Positions 19,410 through 31,880 of a stretch of 64,000 nucleotides of DNA are shown here, one piece after another. Location: assembly GCA_021775875.1 (NCBI GenBank), contig JAJFHA010000017.1, positions 120,225 through 184,224 of the forward strand, written 5' to 3'. The DNA is from Hyphomicrobiales bacterium (GTDB lineage: Bacteria; Pseudomonadota; Alphaproteobacteria; Rhizobiales; NORP267). Made by a program: the position numbers and the translations under genes. The notes under the pieces are model-generated. The model was not told where the DNA came from. It searched no databases and worked only from the letters and a program-made list of their open reading frames with translations. Every line of letters starts with the position of its first letter. Within the stretch, counting starts at the first letter, position 1.

Positions 19410-20618
19410 ATGGCGGCGGAAATTGCCGAAATCCCAAACCCCGCTCACCTGGTAAATTGCCGGATTGAAGCACTAAAGCTGACCGGTTTCCGCAATTACA
19501 AGTCTCTGTCGCTAAATCTCGATGCGCGTCCCGTGGTTCTGACCGGCAGAAACGGGGCCGGTAAAACCAATCTTCTCGAAGCTGTATCATTTCTGTGCGA
19601 CGGACGCGGGTTGCGCCGCGCTGGATATCAGGAAATTACACAACATACGATCGGGACAGACACAGACATCGCTTCACTATCCGATAGCGACGGTTGGGCG
19701 GTCTGGGGTCGGCTTACCGGCCCAAACGGGCCGGTCGAAATTGGTACAGGGTCAGGGTCATTCGCCCCGGATGCTGGCGAGAACAGGCGCATTGTGCGTA
19801 TCGACGGCGTCACGGCGCGTTCCCTGAACGAGCTTGCTGATTATAGCCGCATCATCTGGCTGACCCCGTCCATGGATGGTCTTTTTACCGGTGGCGCGTC
19901 CGAACGCCGCCGTTTCCTTGATCGTCTCGTGGTTACGGTTCAGCCGCTGCATCGCCGTCAGGTTAACGCCTATGAAGCCGCCATGCGCCAGCGCAATTCA
20001 TTGCTGAGCGGCCTGTCGCCCGACCCGGCCTGGCTGGACGCGATTGAGGCACAAATGGCGGAACATGCGGTTTCAATCGCGGCAGCGCGGTTGGAAACGG
20101 TTGAATTGTTGACGGCGGCAATTGTCGGGCGCACCAACAGCGCCTTCCCGTCAGCCCGGTTAGAGCTTCACGGGAGCGTTGAGCAAGACCTGACGCTTCT
20201 GGCGGCTGTTGATGCCGAGGATGCTTTCCGTGCCCGCCTTAGTGCCAACCGGCCTCAGGATGCGGCCGCGGGGCGTACCCTCGATGGGCCCCACCGCACC
20301 GATTTGCTGGTGATCCATGCTAGCCACGGGATTGAAACTCGAAAATGTTCGACCGGCGAACAGAAAATGGTTCTGGTCGCGCTTATTCTTGCCCATGCCG
20401 GTCTAGTTCGCGAGTTGACCGCAGGCGTCGCCCCAATTCTCTTGCTGGATGAAATTGGTGCGCATCTGGATGCTCCGCACCGGGACGCGCTGTATGGCGA
20501 AATTCTCGAATTGGGGGCGCAGGCCTGGTTCACCGGAACCGACCCGGCTCTGTTTGCCTCGCTGCAAGAAAATGCCCAGCATTTTTTGGTGGAATCCGGT
20601 TCAGTTACGCCCCTTTAG
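19410..20618 (+). CDS. recF: DNA replication and repair protein RecF
   Basis: SMC-like ATPase that helps RecOR load RecA at gaps. Walker A GRNGAGKTNLLEAV near residue 50, the RecF signature LDEIGAHLDAPHR near the Walker B, and GEQKMVLVALILAHA. 402 residues; the first about 15 residues precede the usual start of homology. Begins two bases after the dnaN stop. Confidence 0.95.
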   Translation: MAAEIAEIPNPAHLVNCRIEALKLTGFRNYKSLSLNLDARPVVLTGRNGAGKTNLLEAVSFLCDGRGLRRAGYQEITQHTIGTDTDIASLSDSDGWAVWGRLTGPNGPVEIGTGSGSFAPDAGENRRIVRIDGVTARSLNELADYSRIIWLTPSMDGLFTGGASERRRFLDRLVVTVQPLHRRQVNAYEAAMRQRNSLLSGLSPDPAWLDAIEAQMAEHAVSIAAARLETVELLTAAIVGRTNSAFPSARLELHGSVEQDLTLLAAVDAEDAFRARLSANRPQDAAAGRTLDGPHRTDLLVIHASHGIETRKCSTGEQKMVLVALILAHAGLVRELTAGVAPILLLDEIGAHLDAPHRDALYGEILELGAQAWFTGTDPALFASLQENAQHFLVESGSVTPL

Positions 20619-20721
20619 CGGGTGGCGATTCATTGGCGCAAAATGCTGGAAAATTGGGATTTTCTCCCCATATTCATCTATAATCCAATGATTCTGTTTC
20701 CACTCCTTAGACGGGCCATAA

Positions 20722-23172
<2,451 letters not shown>

Positions 23173-23367
23173 ATCCGGGATGTGAACCGGGCCATGCATT
23201 CATAAATCGGTATCGGTTGAACCATTGTGCTGAATTCCCGGTTAGCGCCTCAAAGCGGTCGCCCCGGCTTTGAAGGTAGAACGGCAGAAAGTGTCATGAA
23301 CGGAAACTCTGACCACCACCACTTCGTCGTATCAGTTTCACACCCGCATCTGAAGCAGCTAGTTCTG

Positions 23368-24144
23368 CTAGCCAGATACATGGGTGATGGTCAGGACCGG
23401 AACGCTGACGAACCCGAACCGGCCTTCGTCGTCAGCCTGCTGAAGCTGTTGCAGCCAGAGTTCTACATCCTCACTCGAAACGCCTTCGCCGACCGCAAAA
23501 GCCGCAACCAGTTTAGAGACCCAAAATGCGTAGGAATATTCGTTAAAGGATCTTTCGAAGAGCGTCACTGGTTCTTGCAGCGCTCCCACGAAGCCGGACC
23601 TCGCCAACATTCCCGGCAATGCCATTGGCAGCATCTGGTGCGGGCAATGTACACGGAATGCTTCCAGTATTCTCTCGTTTAGAGACGAAGCGGGGCCATG
23701 GAACCGGAAATGATCCCACAGGACCGAAACGAGTGCGGCCACGCCTCCCGGCTTCAGGACGCGTCTCATTTCGGCCAGAGCAGCAGGCACGTCGTCGATA
23801 TATTCCAGCGTTCTGATTGATGCGAGTTTGTCAAAGCTTGCATCTTCGAAATCCATATCGGTTGCATTGCCGAAGACACACGCGGTGGCCTCATATCCGG
23901 CGCAATATTCACTTGCCGAAGCCACCTGCTCTTCACTGACATCCAACCCGATTGCACGGCCTTTGCTGCCGACCGAGATGGCAAATTCACGAACCAGATG
24001 TCCGCCGCCGCAGCCGATATCGAGTGCGGCTTGTCCAATTTCGAGCGATAGAGATCGGAGAACCGCCATGCGCTGCGCTGCGCCGCCCGGGCATTCCGCA
24101 ACGCGCCGCTGATAAAGCCCAATATCACCTGAGAAATCCGTCAA
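23368..24144 (-). CDS. Class I SAM-dependent methyltransferase (UbiE/ArsM-like)
   Basis: 258 residues with the SAM-binding motif ALDIGCGGGHLVREFA, motif II LDVSEEQVASA and the post-motif region DDVPAALAEMRRVLKPGGVAALVS. The C-terminal half (about residues 160-258) is not diagnostic, and the substrate is unknown. The only reasonable start is a TTG at 24144 without a clear ribosome-binding site, so the N-terminus is uncertain. It faces gyrB convergently and has no obvious partner. Confidence 0.72.
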   Translation of the reverse strand: MTDFSGDIGLYQRRVAECPGGAAQRMAVLRSLSLEIGQAALDIGCGGGHLVREFAISVGSKGRAIGLDVSEEQVASASEYCAGYEATACVFGNATDMDFEDASFDKLASIRTLEYIDDVPAALAEMRRVLKPGGVAALVSVLWDHFRFHGPASSLNERILEAFRVHCPHQMLPMALPGMLARSGFVGALQEPVTLFERSFNEYSYAFWVSKLVAAFAVGEGVSSEDVELWLQQLQQADDEGRFGFVSVPVLTITHVSG

Positions 24145-24451
24145 AACGCACCGAGCCTGTTTTAGCCTCGAAAAGAGCCAATATAAGTGTTTAATTCATC
24201 TGCGCAATAAATGACTTTGTCCGCTGCGGACCACCGGCGTGCGTGCGGGGGTCTTGGCGATGACAAGCTTTGCGGCGGTTAACCGGGCGCGTAAGGCTCC
24301 CGGTGGCTCTTATGTGCAAACGTCCGCAGTGGGTCGAAACCTGTCTCTCGCCAAGTGGACATTGGTGATTGTCCCACCCTCAATTGCGGACATTGATGTT
24401 GGTGTTGCCGACGGTGGCTCAGATTGAGCACTTCTTTAACCGGTTCACGTT
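24145..24451. other. Gene-free stretch between methyltransferase and cytochrome c
   Basis: About 300 bases in which I see no supported gene, repeat or terminator. Short readings here have no ribosome-binding site and no recognisable protein character. Confidence 0.4.
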
Positions 24452-25297
24452 CTAGGGCAGAGGCTTTGGATCAATCGTCCGCAAATAGGCGACAATGGCT
24501 GTCAGGTCTTCCGATGCGATATTCTGGTAATAATAAAATGCCATCGGTGGTGCCAGCGGAGAACCGTCAGGCCGAAAGCCTTTGGTTATGGCCTGTACAA
24601 TCTCAGCATCAGAATAATCCCCGATACCGTCCTTATGAGGCGTAATATTGGCGGTTACAGACAAGCCCCAGGGTCCATCAAGCACTTGCCCACCGGCACC
24701 CATTTGATTTTCCAGATCAGGTTGGCCATTCACCAGCGGCGTATGGCAGGCCCAGCAATGGCCAAGACCGCCGGTCAGATAGGCACCATATTCAACCGGG
24801 TCGTTTCGGGGAACCTCGGCAACCGATACAACCGGATCACCGTGAGAAGCCGGCAACGGAAAATTGTAGGTTGAACGCTCGATTACGTTGACCACCGGTG
24901 GAACCGACCGCAGGTAAGCGACAATTGCCTTCACATCATTGTCTGACATATGGCGGTAAAATTCGATCGGCATCGGTGGGCCAATAATCGAACCGTCGGG
25001 CCTGCGCCCTTCGCGGATAGCAGCAATGATCTGTTCATCCGTCCAACCGCCAATGCCGGTATCAATATCTGGCGTTATGTTCGGCGCATAGGCTGTAAAC
25101 GGTTCAACGCTCATCAAAAACTGGCCAGCCAGTTCCATATCTTGCGCCGGGCCCGCGGGCGATTGCGGCGTATGACAATTGCCGCAGGCGACAATTGAAT
25201 TCATCAGATAACGCCCGCGTTCAAGCGGCGTTTCGGCCAATGCCGATGATCCAGCCATCAATAAGGCGATCGCCACCCCAAAATATCTATAAAACAT
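24452..25297 (-). CDS. Periplasmic di-haem cytochrome c
   Basis: About 281 residues. The ATG at 25297 is preceded by a GGGGGG ribosome-binding site and begins a signal peptide (MFYRYFGVAIALLMAGSSALA). Two class I haem-binding sites: CGNCH near residue 40 and CWACH near residue 185, each followed by a distal Met candidate (GPPMPIEFYRHMSD and APPMAFYYYQNIAS). The two halves are similar, as in cytochrome subunits of membrane alcohol or aldehyde dehydrogenases. No dehydrogenase partner lies next to it, so its donor is unknown. Confidence 0.85.
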   Translation of the reverse strand: MFYRYFGVAIALLMAGSSALAETPLERGRYLMNSIVACGNCHTPQSPAGPAQDMELAGQFLMSVEPFTAYAPNITPDIDTGIGGWTDEQIIAAIREGRRPDGSIIGPPMPIEFYRHMSDNDVKAIVAYLRSVPPVVNVIERSTYNFPLPASHGDPVVSVAEVPRNDPVEYGAYLTGGLGHCWACHTPLVNGQPDLENQMGAGGQVLDGPWGLSVTANITPHKDGIGDYSDAEIVQAITKGFRPDGSPLAPPMAFYYYQNIASEDLTAIVAYLRTIDPKPLP

Positions 25298-25499
25298 GTT
25301 AGAAAATCCCCCCAAATTTTCGACAAAACAGCCAGTTGTTCCGGGGATTTATGAAAGCTGTCGAATTCTGTATCCGACATTTTTTCAGGCTTTCCCGCTT
25401 AACGGCCCATTAAACCCGCTTGGATAGGTTTTACGCAAGTATTTCCAGCTGCAACGAGCTGGCAATCAGGTCAAATTTCCAGGCGATGGGTGAATCGAT

Positions 25500-27662
25500 A
25501 TGCCAACGGGGAACGGCAAAAGGCCATCGCGACGCGGCCAGCCCCGACGCATGTCAGGTGCGCGTATCGAGCCAACTTTCTCAACCAACCCCCGGTGGCG
25601 AACAACCCGCACAGCCCAGGCCAAATCCGGTACAGCTCGAAAATCCACCAAAAAGGTCAGTCCGCGACGTCGTGCCACGCGTGGTGGCGGCGGCAAAAAT
25701 ACCGCGGCGAATCGCCCGCTTTGGCGGCGGGTGCTATTTGGCGGACTTTATTGGGGCACTGTCGCAGCCGTGTGGGGTGGGTTGCTGGTCGCTGGAATTA
25801 TCATCTATTACGCCGCCAGCCTGCCGCAAATTTCAGACCTCCAAGTGCCCCGGCGCGCCCCCAATGTGGTGATCATCGCGACCGGGGGCGAAATTCTCGG
25901 ATCGCGCGGTTTCGGCCATGGCAACGATATCCGGCTGGAGGAATTGCCCGCCTATCTGCCGCAAGCCGTTATGGCGATTGAAGACCAGCGGTTCCGCACC
26001 CATTTTGGTATCGACCTGATCGGTATGGCGCGTGCCAGTTTCCGAAATCTGCAAGCAGGGCGCGTTGTGGAAGGGGGCTCGACCCTCACTCAGCAATTGG
26101 CCAAGAACCTGTTTCTTGATCCCGAGCGAACCTTTCGCCGCAAGATCCAGGAAATGATCCTGGCGGTATGGCTGGAAACAAATTATTCAAAAAATGAAAT
26201 CTTCGAAATATATCTGAACCGGGTTTATTTCGGTGCTGGCACCTATGGCGTCGAAGCCGCGTCCCGGCGTTATTTCGGAAAGTCTGCCCGTCACGTGACC
26301 TTGACCGAAGCCGCCATTCTGGCCGGGCTTCTAAAAGCTCCGTCCCGCTATGCCCCGACCCGCAACCCGGATCTAGCTGAAGAGCGTGCCTATCTGGTGC
26401 TCAATAATATGGTGGAAGCGGGCTTCATCACATCCGCCGACGGGCAGATGGCGGTGGACCAGCCCCCAACTCTGGTGCGCCGTACCCGTGCAGCAAGCGG
26501 CAATTATATCGCCGATTGGGTCAGCGACCTGATGCCCGGATTTGTCGGCTCCACGGATGTAGACATCATTGTGGAAACCACCATCGATCTGGATCTTCAG
26601 GCGGCGGCGGAAATTGCGGTACGCAATATCCTTGATGAGCGCAGCGTTGAAATGAATGCCGGTCAGGCGGCTCTGGTGGCGATCGATACCGGCGGCGAAG
26701 TGAGGGCGCTGATTGGTGGACGGTCATACGCAGACAGCCAGTTCAATCGGGTCATCGACGCCCGGCGGCAACCGGGTTCAGCATTTAAACCATTTGTGTA
26801 TCTGGCCGCGATGGAAGCCGGTTTAACGCCCGAAACCATTCGCCGCGACGAACCGGTCCGGTATGGCAATTGGTCACCGGGAAATTATTCAGGCGACTTT
26901 GATGGCGATATGACGCTGCGTGCCGCCCTGTCCGATTCGGTCAACACCATCGCGGTGCGTCTGGCCCGCGAAGTCGGCATCAGCAATGTGGTTTCAGTTG
27001 CGCGCCGGCTTGGTGTTTCAAGCGAATTACACAATAATCTGTCCTTGGCGCTCGGCACCGCAGAGGTCAGCTTGTATGAATTGACGGCGGCTTTTGTCCC
27101 CTTTGCCAATGGTGGCTATGGAATCCTGCCGCATGTAATTTCACGTATCCGCACCGCGTCTGGTGATGTGCTGTATGAGCGAAGCGGTTCTGGAACCGGC
27201 CGGGTCATCGAACCTAACTATGTGGCGATGATGAACAATATGATGAGCGAAACCATCCGGTCGGGGACCGGGCGACGTGCAGCAATTTCCTGGCCCGCTG
27301 CTGGTAAAACCGGCACAAGTCAGGAATCACGCGACGGCTGGTTTGTCGGCTATACAACCGATCTGGTCGCTGGCGTCTGGGTTGGCAATGATGACGCTAC
27401 ACCCACCAACCGGGTTACCGGTGGCAATCTCCCGGCCACAATCTGGCAGTTATTCATGGCGGATGCTCATGAAGGTCAACCGCCAGTGGCGTTGCCGGTC
27501 TACCCGCCACCGATGCCGCCGCAATTGCCAGCTTCATCAAATATCCCGGTCGCCAATATTGGTACTAATGATCCGACGGCCATACCGGTACCACGGGCAT
27601 CAGTTCGTCAACCCGAGACTGATGGTCAGCCCACATTGTTCCGGCGTATTTTTGGCGGTTGA
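25500..27662 (+). CDS. Class A penicillin-binding protein (PBP1A family)
   Basis: Bifunctional peptidoglycan polymerase anchored in the inner membrane. A basic cytosolic tail of about 75 residues is followed by one membrane segment (GTVAAVWGGLLVAGIIIYYAA). The GT51 transglycosylase domain has EDQRFRTHFGID (catalytic Glu near residue 161) and GGSTLTQQLAKNLFL. The transpeptidase domain has SxxK as SAFK (Ser about 427), SVN in LSDSVNTIAV, and KTGT near residue 603. The C-terminus is proline-rich. 720 residues; shorter than E. coli PBP1a, lacking its extra domain. Confidence 0.93.
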   Translation: MPTGNGKRPSRRGQPRRMSGARIEPTFSTNPRWRTTRTAQAKSGTARKSTKKVSPRRRATRGGGGKNTAANRPLWRRVLFGGLYWGTVAAVWGGLLVAGIIIYYAASLPQISDLQVPRRAPNVVIIATGGEILGSRGFGHGNDIRLEELPAYLPQAVMAIEDQRFRTHFGIDLIGMARASFRNLQAGRVVEGGSTLTQQLAKNLFLDPERTFRRKIQEMILAVWLETNYSKNEIFEIYLNRVYFGAGTYGVEAASRRYFGKSARHVTLTEAAILAGLLKAPSRYAPTRNPDLAEERAYLVLNNMVEAGFITSADGQMAVDQPPTLVRRTRAASGNYIADWVSDLMPGFVGSTDVDIIVETTIDLDLQAAAEIAVRNILDERSVEMNAGQAALVAIDTGGEVRALIGGRSYADSQFNRVIDARRQPGSAFKPFVYLAAMEAGLTPETIRRDEPVRYGNWSPGNYSGDFDGDMTLRAALSDSVNTIAVRLAREVGISNVVSVARRLGVSSELHNNLSLALGTAEVSLYELTAAFVPFANGGYGILPHVISRIRTASGDVLYERSGSGTGRVIEPNYVAMMNNMMSETIRSGTGRRAAISWPAAGKTGTSQESRDGWFVGYTTDLVAGVWVGNDDATPTNRVTGGNLPATIWQLFMADAHEGQPPVALPVYPPPMPPQLPASSNIPVANIGTNDPTAIPVPRASVRQPETDGQPTLFRRIFGG

Positions 27663-27664
27663 TT

Positions 27665-28867
27665 TCAGTCCACAGGGTCCGGGTTTTCTGTTCCAAGAAA
27701 ATTCCAGCTAATAAATGCCGCCAGCAATCCTGCAACCAGAATGGCAATCGCCATCGGCCAGGTTGTATCTTGCAACGCATAGCCGACGATAAAGCCGATA
27801 AGGGCACCGGATATCATTTGAGAAAATCCCAGAAATGATGAGGCTGCACCGGCGCGGTCAGGGAAAAGAGCGAGGCCACCCGCCACATTCTGCGGTAAGG
27901 TGAAGCCGATCCCTACCATATAGATCATCATGGCAAAGGTTATCCCGTATGGTCCGTCCAACCCGGTCGCCAACAGGAGGACCATCAGGCCACCGCCCGC
28001 CGATAGAATCAAGGCGCCTATCCTGATTGTCCCGTTGATTCCGCGCGCCCGGACCACCCGGCGGCTTAGCCATGTTCCCAAAATGAATGCGAAAGAGCAG
28101 ATCCCAAAGGCCGCCCCAAACGCGAGTGGGGGCCAGCCATAAATGGATTGCAGCACAAACGAAGACGCGGAAATAAAAGAAAACAAACCTACATAGGCGA
28201 AACTGGTTCCTGCTACATAAGCAAGATAAAGCCGGTTTTGGGTGAGCCCCATATAAATTTTCGGAAAGCTGGCAAACGTAAGTTTTTCCGGACGTTTGCT
28301 TTTTATGGTTTCAGGCAAAGCCATTACAACCAAAACCAGCACCGCTATGACCAGTGCTGTCTGCGTCAGGAAAATCATGCGCCACCCGAAGAATTCATGG
28401 ATCACACTTCCGATCGAAGGTGCAATGGCCGGAACAAACCCCATCAATGCAGCCACCCGCGCTAATTCTTCTCCGGCACGTCTTCCCGAATAAAGGTCGC
28501 GAATGACCGACCGCGCCAACACAATCGGACCCGCCATCCCAACCCCTTGCAGGAACCTGCTGAATATCAAAATGTCGATAGAGGGCGCCAAAGTACAGGC
28601 AATCGACGCTACCAGAACCAGCATCAATGACGTGATCAGGACAGGCCGCCTGCCGACCCGGTCGGCAATCGGTCCATATATCAATTGACCGCCGGCAAAC
28701 CCGATCAGAAACAGGCTGAGGGTCATTTGTACGCCTGAAATCGAGGTTCCAAACCTGGACGCGATTACCGGCAGTGATGGCAAATACATATCGGTCGCCA
28801 TCGGCCCAAGCGACGTGAGCAACGCGAGCATCAGCGTCAATGCCAATGTGTCGGCACGAAATTGCAT
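27665..28867 (-). CDS. Bcr/CflA-type MFS drug transporter
   Basis: About 400 residues with 12 predicted membrane helices. The MFS loop motif GQLIYGPIADRVGRRPVL follows helix 2, and the family signature in helix 1 is GPMATDMYLPSLPVIASRFGTS. Bcr/CflA proteins export drugs, cysteine or other small compounds by proton antiport. The gene ends three bases from the convergent PBP gene. The ATG at 28867 is taken as start. Confidence 0.9.
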   Translation of the reverse strand: MQFRADTLALTLMLALLTSLGPMATDMYLPSLPVIASRFGTSISGVQMTLSLFLIGFAGGQLIYGPIADRVGRRPVLITSLMLVLVASIACTLAPSIDILIFSRFLQGVGMAGPIVLARSVIRDLYSGRRAGEELARVAALMGFVPAIAPSIGSVIHEFFGWRMIFLTQTALVIAVLVLVVMALPETIKSKRPEKLTFASFPKIYMGLTQNRLYLAYVAGTSFAYVGLFSFISASSFVLQSIYGWPPLAFGAAFGICSFAFILGTWLSRRVVRARGINGTIRIGALILSAGGGLMVLLLATGLDGPYGITFAMMIYMVGIGFTLPQNVAGGLALFPDRAGAASSFLGFSQMISGALIGFIVGYALQDTTWPMAIAILVAGLLAAFISWNFLGTENPDPVD

Positions 28868-28913
28868 CAATGCGACAGACCGTTGACTGGGGAAAAATTA
28901 AGCGGCGCGAAAT

Positions 28914-29669
28914 TCAAGGCGCGACCCCGATCCCGTGCAAATCCCGGCCATGGGCTTTGAGCCATTTTTTTGCGGCCACCGTGTCGGCGCTGGTATCCTT
29001 GACCAGCGCCCAGAAAGCGGGGCTATGGTTCATTTCCTGCATATGAGCAACCTCATGTGCGGCCACATAGTCCAGCACATGGGGCGGAGCCAGCACCAGA
29101 CGCCAGGAAAAAGACAGTGCCCCGTTGGCAGCGCACGACCCCCAGCGCGACCGTGTATCGCGCAGGCTGATCTTGCCAGGCTTTACGCCAAGTGTATCAG
29201 CGTGGATTTCCACTTGCCGGGCAAGATCAGCGCGAGCCTGCTTTTTCAGCCAGTCGGTTAAGCGACGCGGTAAATGTGCCGGGTCACCGGATACGCAAAG
29301 CGATGGCAGACCATTGTCATTTTCAGAAATTTGTACAACGCCGCGCCCGGTCGCCACATTCAAAATCCGGTGCGGCAGGTCGCGCAATGGCACAATGGCC
29401 CCAGGCGTAAATGGCCTCGGTTCGGGAAGTTGGGAAAATTGGGTTTTCAGCCAATCCCGGTGGCGGCCCACAAAATTGCGGGCTTCGCGCATCGAGCCTC
29501 GTAAAGGCAAAGTAAGATTTACCGATCTGGTTGCTGCACTGACCCGCAGGATAAAGCGTCGCGCATTTCGGTTTCGCGTGACATTGACCCGAATTTTTCT
29601 GTCATCAAGTTCGATGTCAAAATCATCAGCCGGTGCGGCCTTTTGCTTGGCAAACAGGGCAAGGGGCAT
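28914..29669 (-). CDS. YgjP/WrbN-type zinc metallopeptidase domain protein (DUF45)
   Basis: 251 residues. The C-terminal half has the zinc site HEVAHMQEMNHSPAFW (HExxH with a downstream His), SRWGSCAANGALSFSWRLVLAP and the YVAAHEVAHM context, all typical of the M48-related DUF45 family. The physiological substrate is unknown. No signal peptide, so cytosolic. Confidence 0.85.
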   Translation of the reverse strand: MPLALFAKQKAAPADDFDIELDDRKIRVNVTRNRNARRFILRVSAATRSVNLTLPLRGSMREARNFVGRHRDWLKTQFSQLPEPRPFTPGAIVPLRDLPHRILNVATGRGVVQISENDNGLPSLCVSGDPAHLPRRLTDWLKKQARADLARQVEIHADTLGVKPGKISLRDTRSRWGSCAANGALSFSWRLVLAPPHVLDYVAAHEVAHMQEMNHSPAFWALVKDTSADTVAAKKWLKAHGRDLHGIGVAP

Positions 29670-29759
29670 GAGAGGGACTATTCCGGGCGCTGAAGGTTCG
29701 AATCAATATTGCGTCGAGTATGTCAGTTTCAGGCGTGGGCGGACAGGATCGCTGCGGAC

Positions 29760-29782
29760 AAAAAAAGCCGCCCGAAGGCGGC
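29760..29782 (-). terminator. Rho-independent terminator downstream of the DUF2852 gene
   Basis: GCCGCC (29767-29772), loop CGAA, GGCGGC (29777-29782); the adjoining run of A residues becomes a U-run on the minus strand, matching the gene at 29813-30253. Confidence 0.85.
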
Positions 29783-29812
29783 TGTTAGTTGGTTGGGGGA
29801 TAGGGGGGGTAA

Positions 29813-30253
29813 TCAGGTTTCAATAATTTCCGCGTCGTCGATATCAGACTTGGATTTTCTGCGTCGCGCATCGCGCTCTTTCATGTAGCGGGTGAATTCT
29901 TCCCGGTCGCGGGCCATTGAAAGGTTGGAGAGATATTCTTCAAATTCTTTGACTTCGTCATCAAGCTTGCGCCGCTCTTTTCTAAGCCGGTCCAGTTCTT
30001 CGCTGCGATAATCGTCAAAGGCAGCATTGCCTGTCGCCCGGCGGCGGGTCCTGTGGCCGGATTGCGCATATTTGGTCGCGCCAAAATTTGAAAATTGGGA
30101 TTTTCCGTCGCGAACCACGTCATGAAGTTGATCGCCCCAGACGATATATGCGAGCATGGCAAGGCCAAGCGGCCACCATACAATAAAGCCCAATACCATC
30201 AGGCCAATGGTCAGGGGCGTCCATGCAGGGCGTAGTGATTGCGTGCCGGTCAT
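29813..30253 (-). CDS. DUF2852 membrane-associated protein
   Basis: 146 residues. N-terminal hydrophobic segment (LTIGLMVLGFIVWWPLGLAMLAYIVWG) followed by a charged part with GNAAFDDYRSEELDRLRKERRKLDDEVKEFEEYL, predicted coiled coil, a pattern of the alphaproteobacterial DUF2852 family. Function unknown. Monocistronic by position, with its own terminator. Confidence 0.82.
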   Translation of the reverse strand: MTGTQSLRPAWTPLTIGLMVLGFIVWWPLGLAMLAYIVWGDQLHDVVRDGKSQFSNFGATKYAQSGHRTRRRATGNAAFDDYRSEELDRLRKERRKLDDEVKEFEEYLSNLSMARDREEFTRYMKERDARRRKSKSDIDDAEIIET

Positions 30254-30345
30254 TTGCCATCCCGTTGCTGTTAACGATGCAACTGAGATGGGAACAAATT
30301 TCTATTTTTCAAGATTGGAACGAAAAATCCCATACGCGCATTCTC

Positions 30346-31617
30346 TTAAGCAGACCGTTTGGCTGACTTAGCTGGTGTCGTTTTACGGTCGTCGGATTTG
30401 GCGTGATCCAGGATGAATTTCGTGATCCGTGGCGCGATTTCTTTTCTGAACCGCGATCCGTTAAACACGCCATAATGGCCCACATCCGGTTGCAGATAAT
30501 GCTGGCGCATTGAGGCAGGGATATTCTCGCAGATCTTGTGCGCAGCTTCGGTTTGTCCGACGCCAGAAATATCGTCATGCTCACCTTCAACGGTGAGCAG
30601 GGCAACCCGCTCGATAGCACCGGGATCAACCTTTTGGCCGCGATGTTTCAGTGTGCCCCTGGGTAGGTCGTGGCGCATGAAAACGGTCTCAACCGTTTGC
30701 AGATAATATTCCGCCGTCAGATCCATGACCGCCAGATATTCATCGTAAAATTCTTCGTGCTTCTCAGCGGAATCACCGTCACCTTCGACCAGATGCTGGA
30801 ATAAATCCGTATGCGCGGTTACATGGCGATCAAGGTTCATGCTCATGAAGCCGGACAATTGCAGGAAGCCCGGATAAACTTCGCGCATCATGCCGGGATG
30901 CGGGAAGGGAACCCGGACTATAACATTATTCCTGAACCAGGAAATGTCGCGATCCTCGGCCAGCTTGTTCACTTCGGTTGCGTTGATCCGGGTATCGATC
31001 GTCCCGCCCATCAGGGTCATAGTGCTGGGTGCATTAGGGTTTTTGTCGGCTTCCATCAGAGAGACAGCTGCCATCACCGGGACAGACGGCTGGCATACCG
31101 CCATGACATTGGCGTTCGGCCCGAGACAGGCAAACATGTCGATCAGATAATCCACATAATCATCAAGATCGAACCGCCCCTCGCTCATTGGCACCATCCG
31201 GGCATCTACCCAGTCGGTGATATATACATCATGGTCTTCCAGCATGGTTTCAACCGTGCCGCGAAGCAGGGTCGCGTAATGCCCCGACATTGGAGCTGCG
31301 ATCAAAAGTTTCGGTTGATTGTTGCCAACACCCTCTTTCGAGAAATGCAGCAGTTTGCAGAAAGGTTTTTCCCAAACCACCCGCTCGGTCACGGCAACGG
31401 ATTTGCCATTTACCTCGACGCTGGAAATACCGAATTCAGGTTTGCCATAACGCCTGGTCGCGCGTTCAAACAAATCAAAGCCCGCCGCCATAGATTTCCC
31501 GACAGGGGTGAAGGAAAGCGGGTTCATGGGGTTGCGGAAATAGGCCCTGCCAGCGTCAGCGAGTGCCCGGGCCGGGCCAACAGCTGCGTGGTTCATTTCA
31601 TACATGTGATAAAGCAA
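30346..31617 (-). CDS. phaZ: Intracellular polyhydroxyalkanoate depolymerase (PhaZ)
   Basis: Releases hydroxybutyrate from stored polyester granules. 423 residues. The catalytic Cys sits in the lipase-box variant VCQPSVPVMAA, with the Asp in VEGEHDDISG and the His in VGHYGVFNGSRF, the triad of intracellular depolymerases. Start is a TTG at 31617 giving MLYHMYEMNHAAVGPAR, like homologues, behind a GAAGGA site. The C-terminal tail is lysine-rich. It suggests that the organism stores PHA, although no synthase gene is in the window. Confidence 0.92.
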   Translation of the reverse strand: MLYHMYEMNHAAVGPARALADAGRAYFRNPMNPLSFTPVGKSMAAGFDLFERATRRYGKPEFGISSVEVNGKSVAVTERVVWEKPFCKLLHFSKEGVGNNQPKLLIAAPMSGHYATLLRGTVETMLEDHDVYITDWVDARMVPMSEGRFDLDDYVDYLIDMFACLGPNANVMAVCQPSVPVMAAVSLMEADKNPNAPSTMTLMGGTIDTRINATEVNKLAEDRDISWFRNNVIVRVPFPHPGMMREVYPGFLQLSGFMSMNLDRHVTAHTDLFQHLVEGDGDSAEKHEEFYDEYLAVMDLTAEYYLQTVETVFMRHDLPRGTLKHRGQKVDPGAIERVALLTVEGEHDDISGVGQTEAAHKICENIPASMRQHYLQPDVGHYGVFNGSRFRKEIAPRITKFILDHAKSDDRKTTPAKSAKRSA

Positions 31618-31880
31618 GGAATTTCCTTCGGGTGGGATATTGTGCGGTGCAGCAAAATAGGTCTAATCGCTCCCAAAAGCAAGGGGCTATGGGAAACATG
31701 CACAGAATGCGCCATGATCTGGTGTTGGCCTAGTGGCGAAAATTATGGTTCTCGCTTTTGTGGGTGGTGAGCAAATTGCCGTTCATGCAAGCAAAATTGG
31801 TAGAGCGAATTCTCTATGGCGGTTTGCCCACTGAGTGATAATTTACCCCTCATGAAGTCTTTTTTGCAAAGCGCGGGTCC

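Noticed and set aside
24239..24427. Short plus-strand reading between methyltransferase and cytochrome genes
   Set aside because: No ribosome-binding site and no protein-like character.
30811..31770. Plus-strand reading of 319 codons opposite phaZ
   Set aside because: Shadow of the depolymerase gene; composition rich in His, Arg and Gln, and no start site support.
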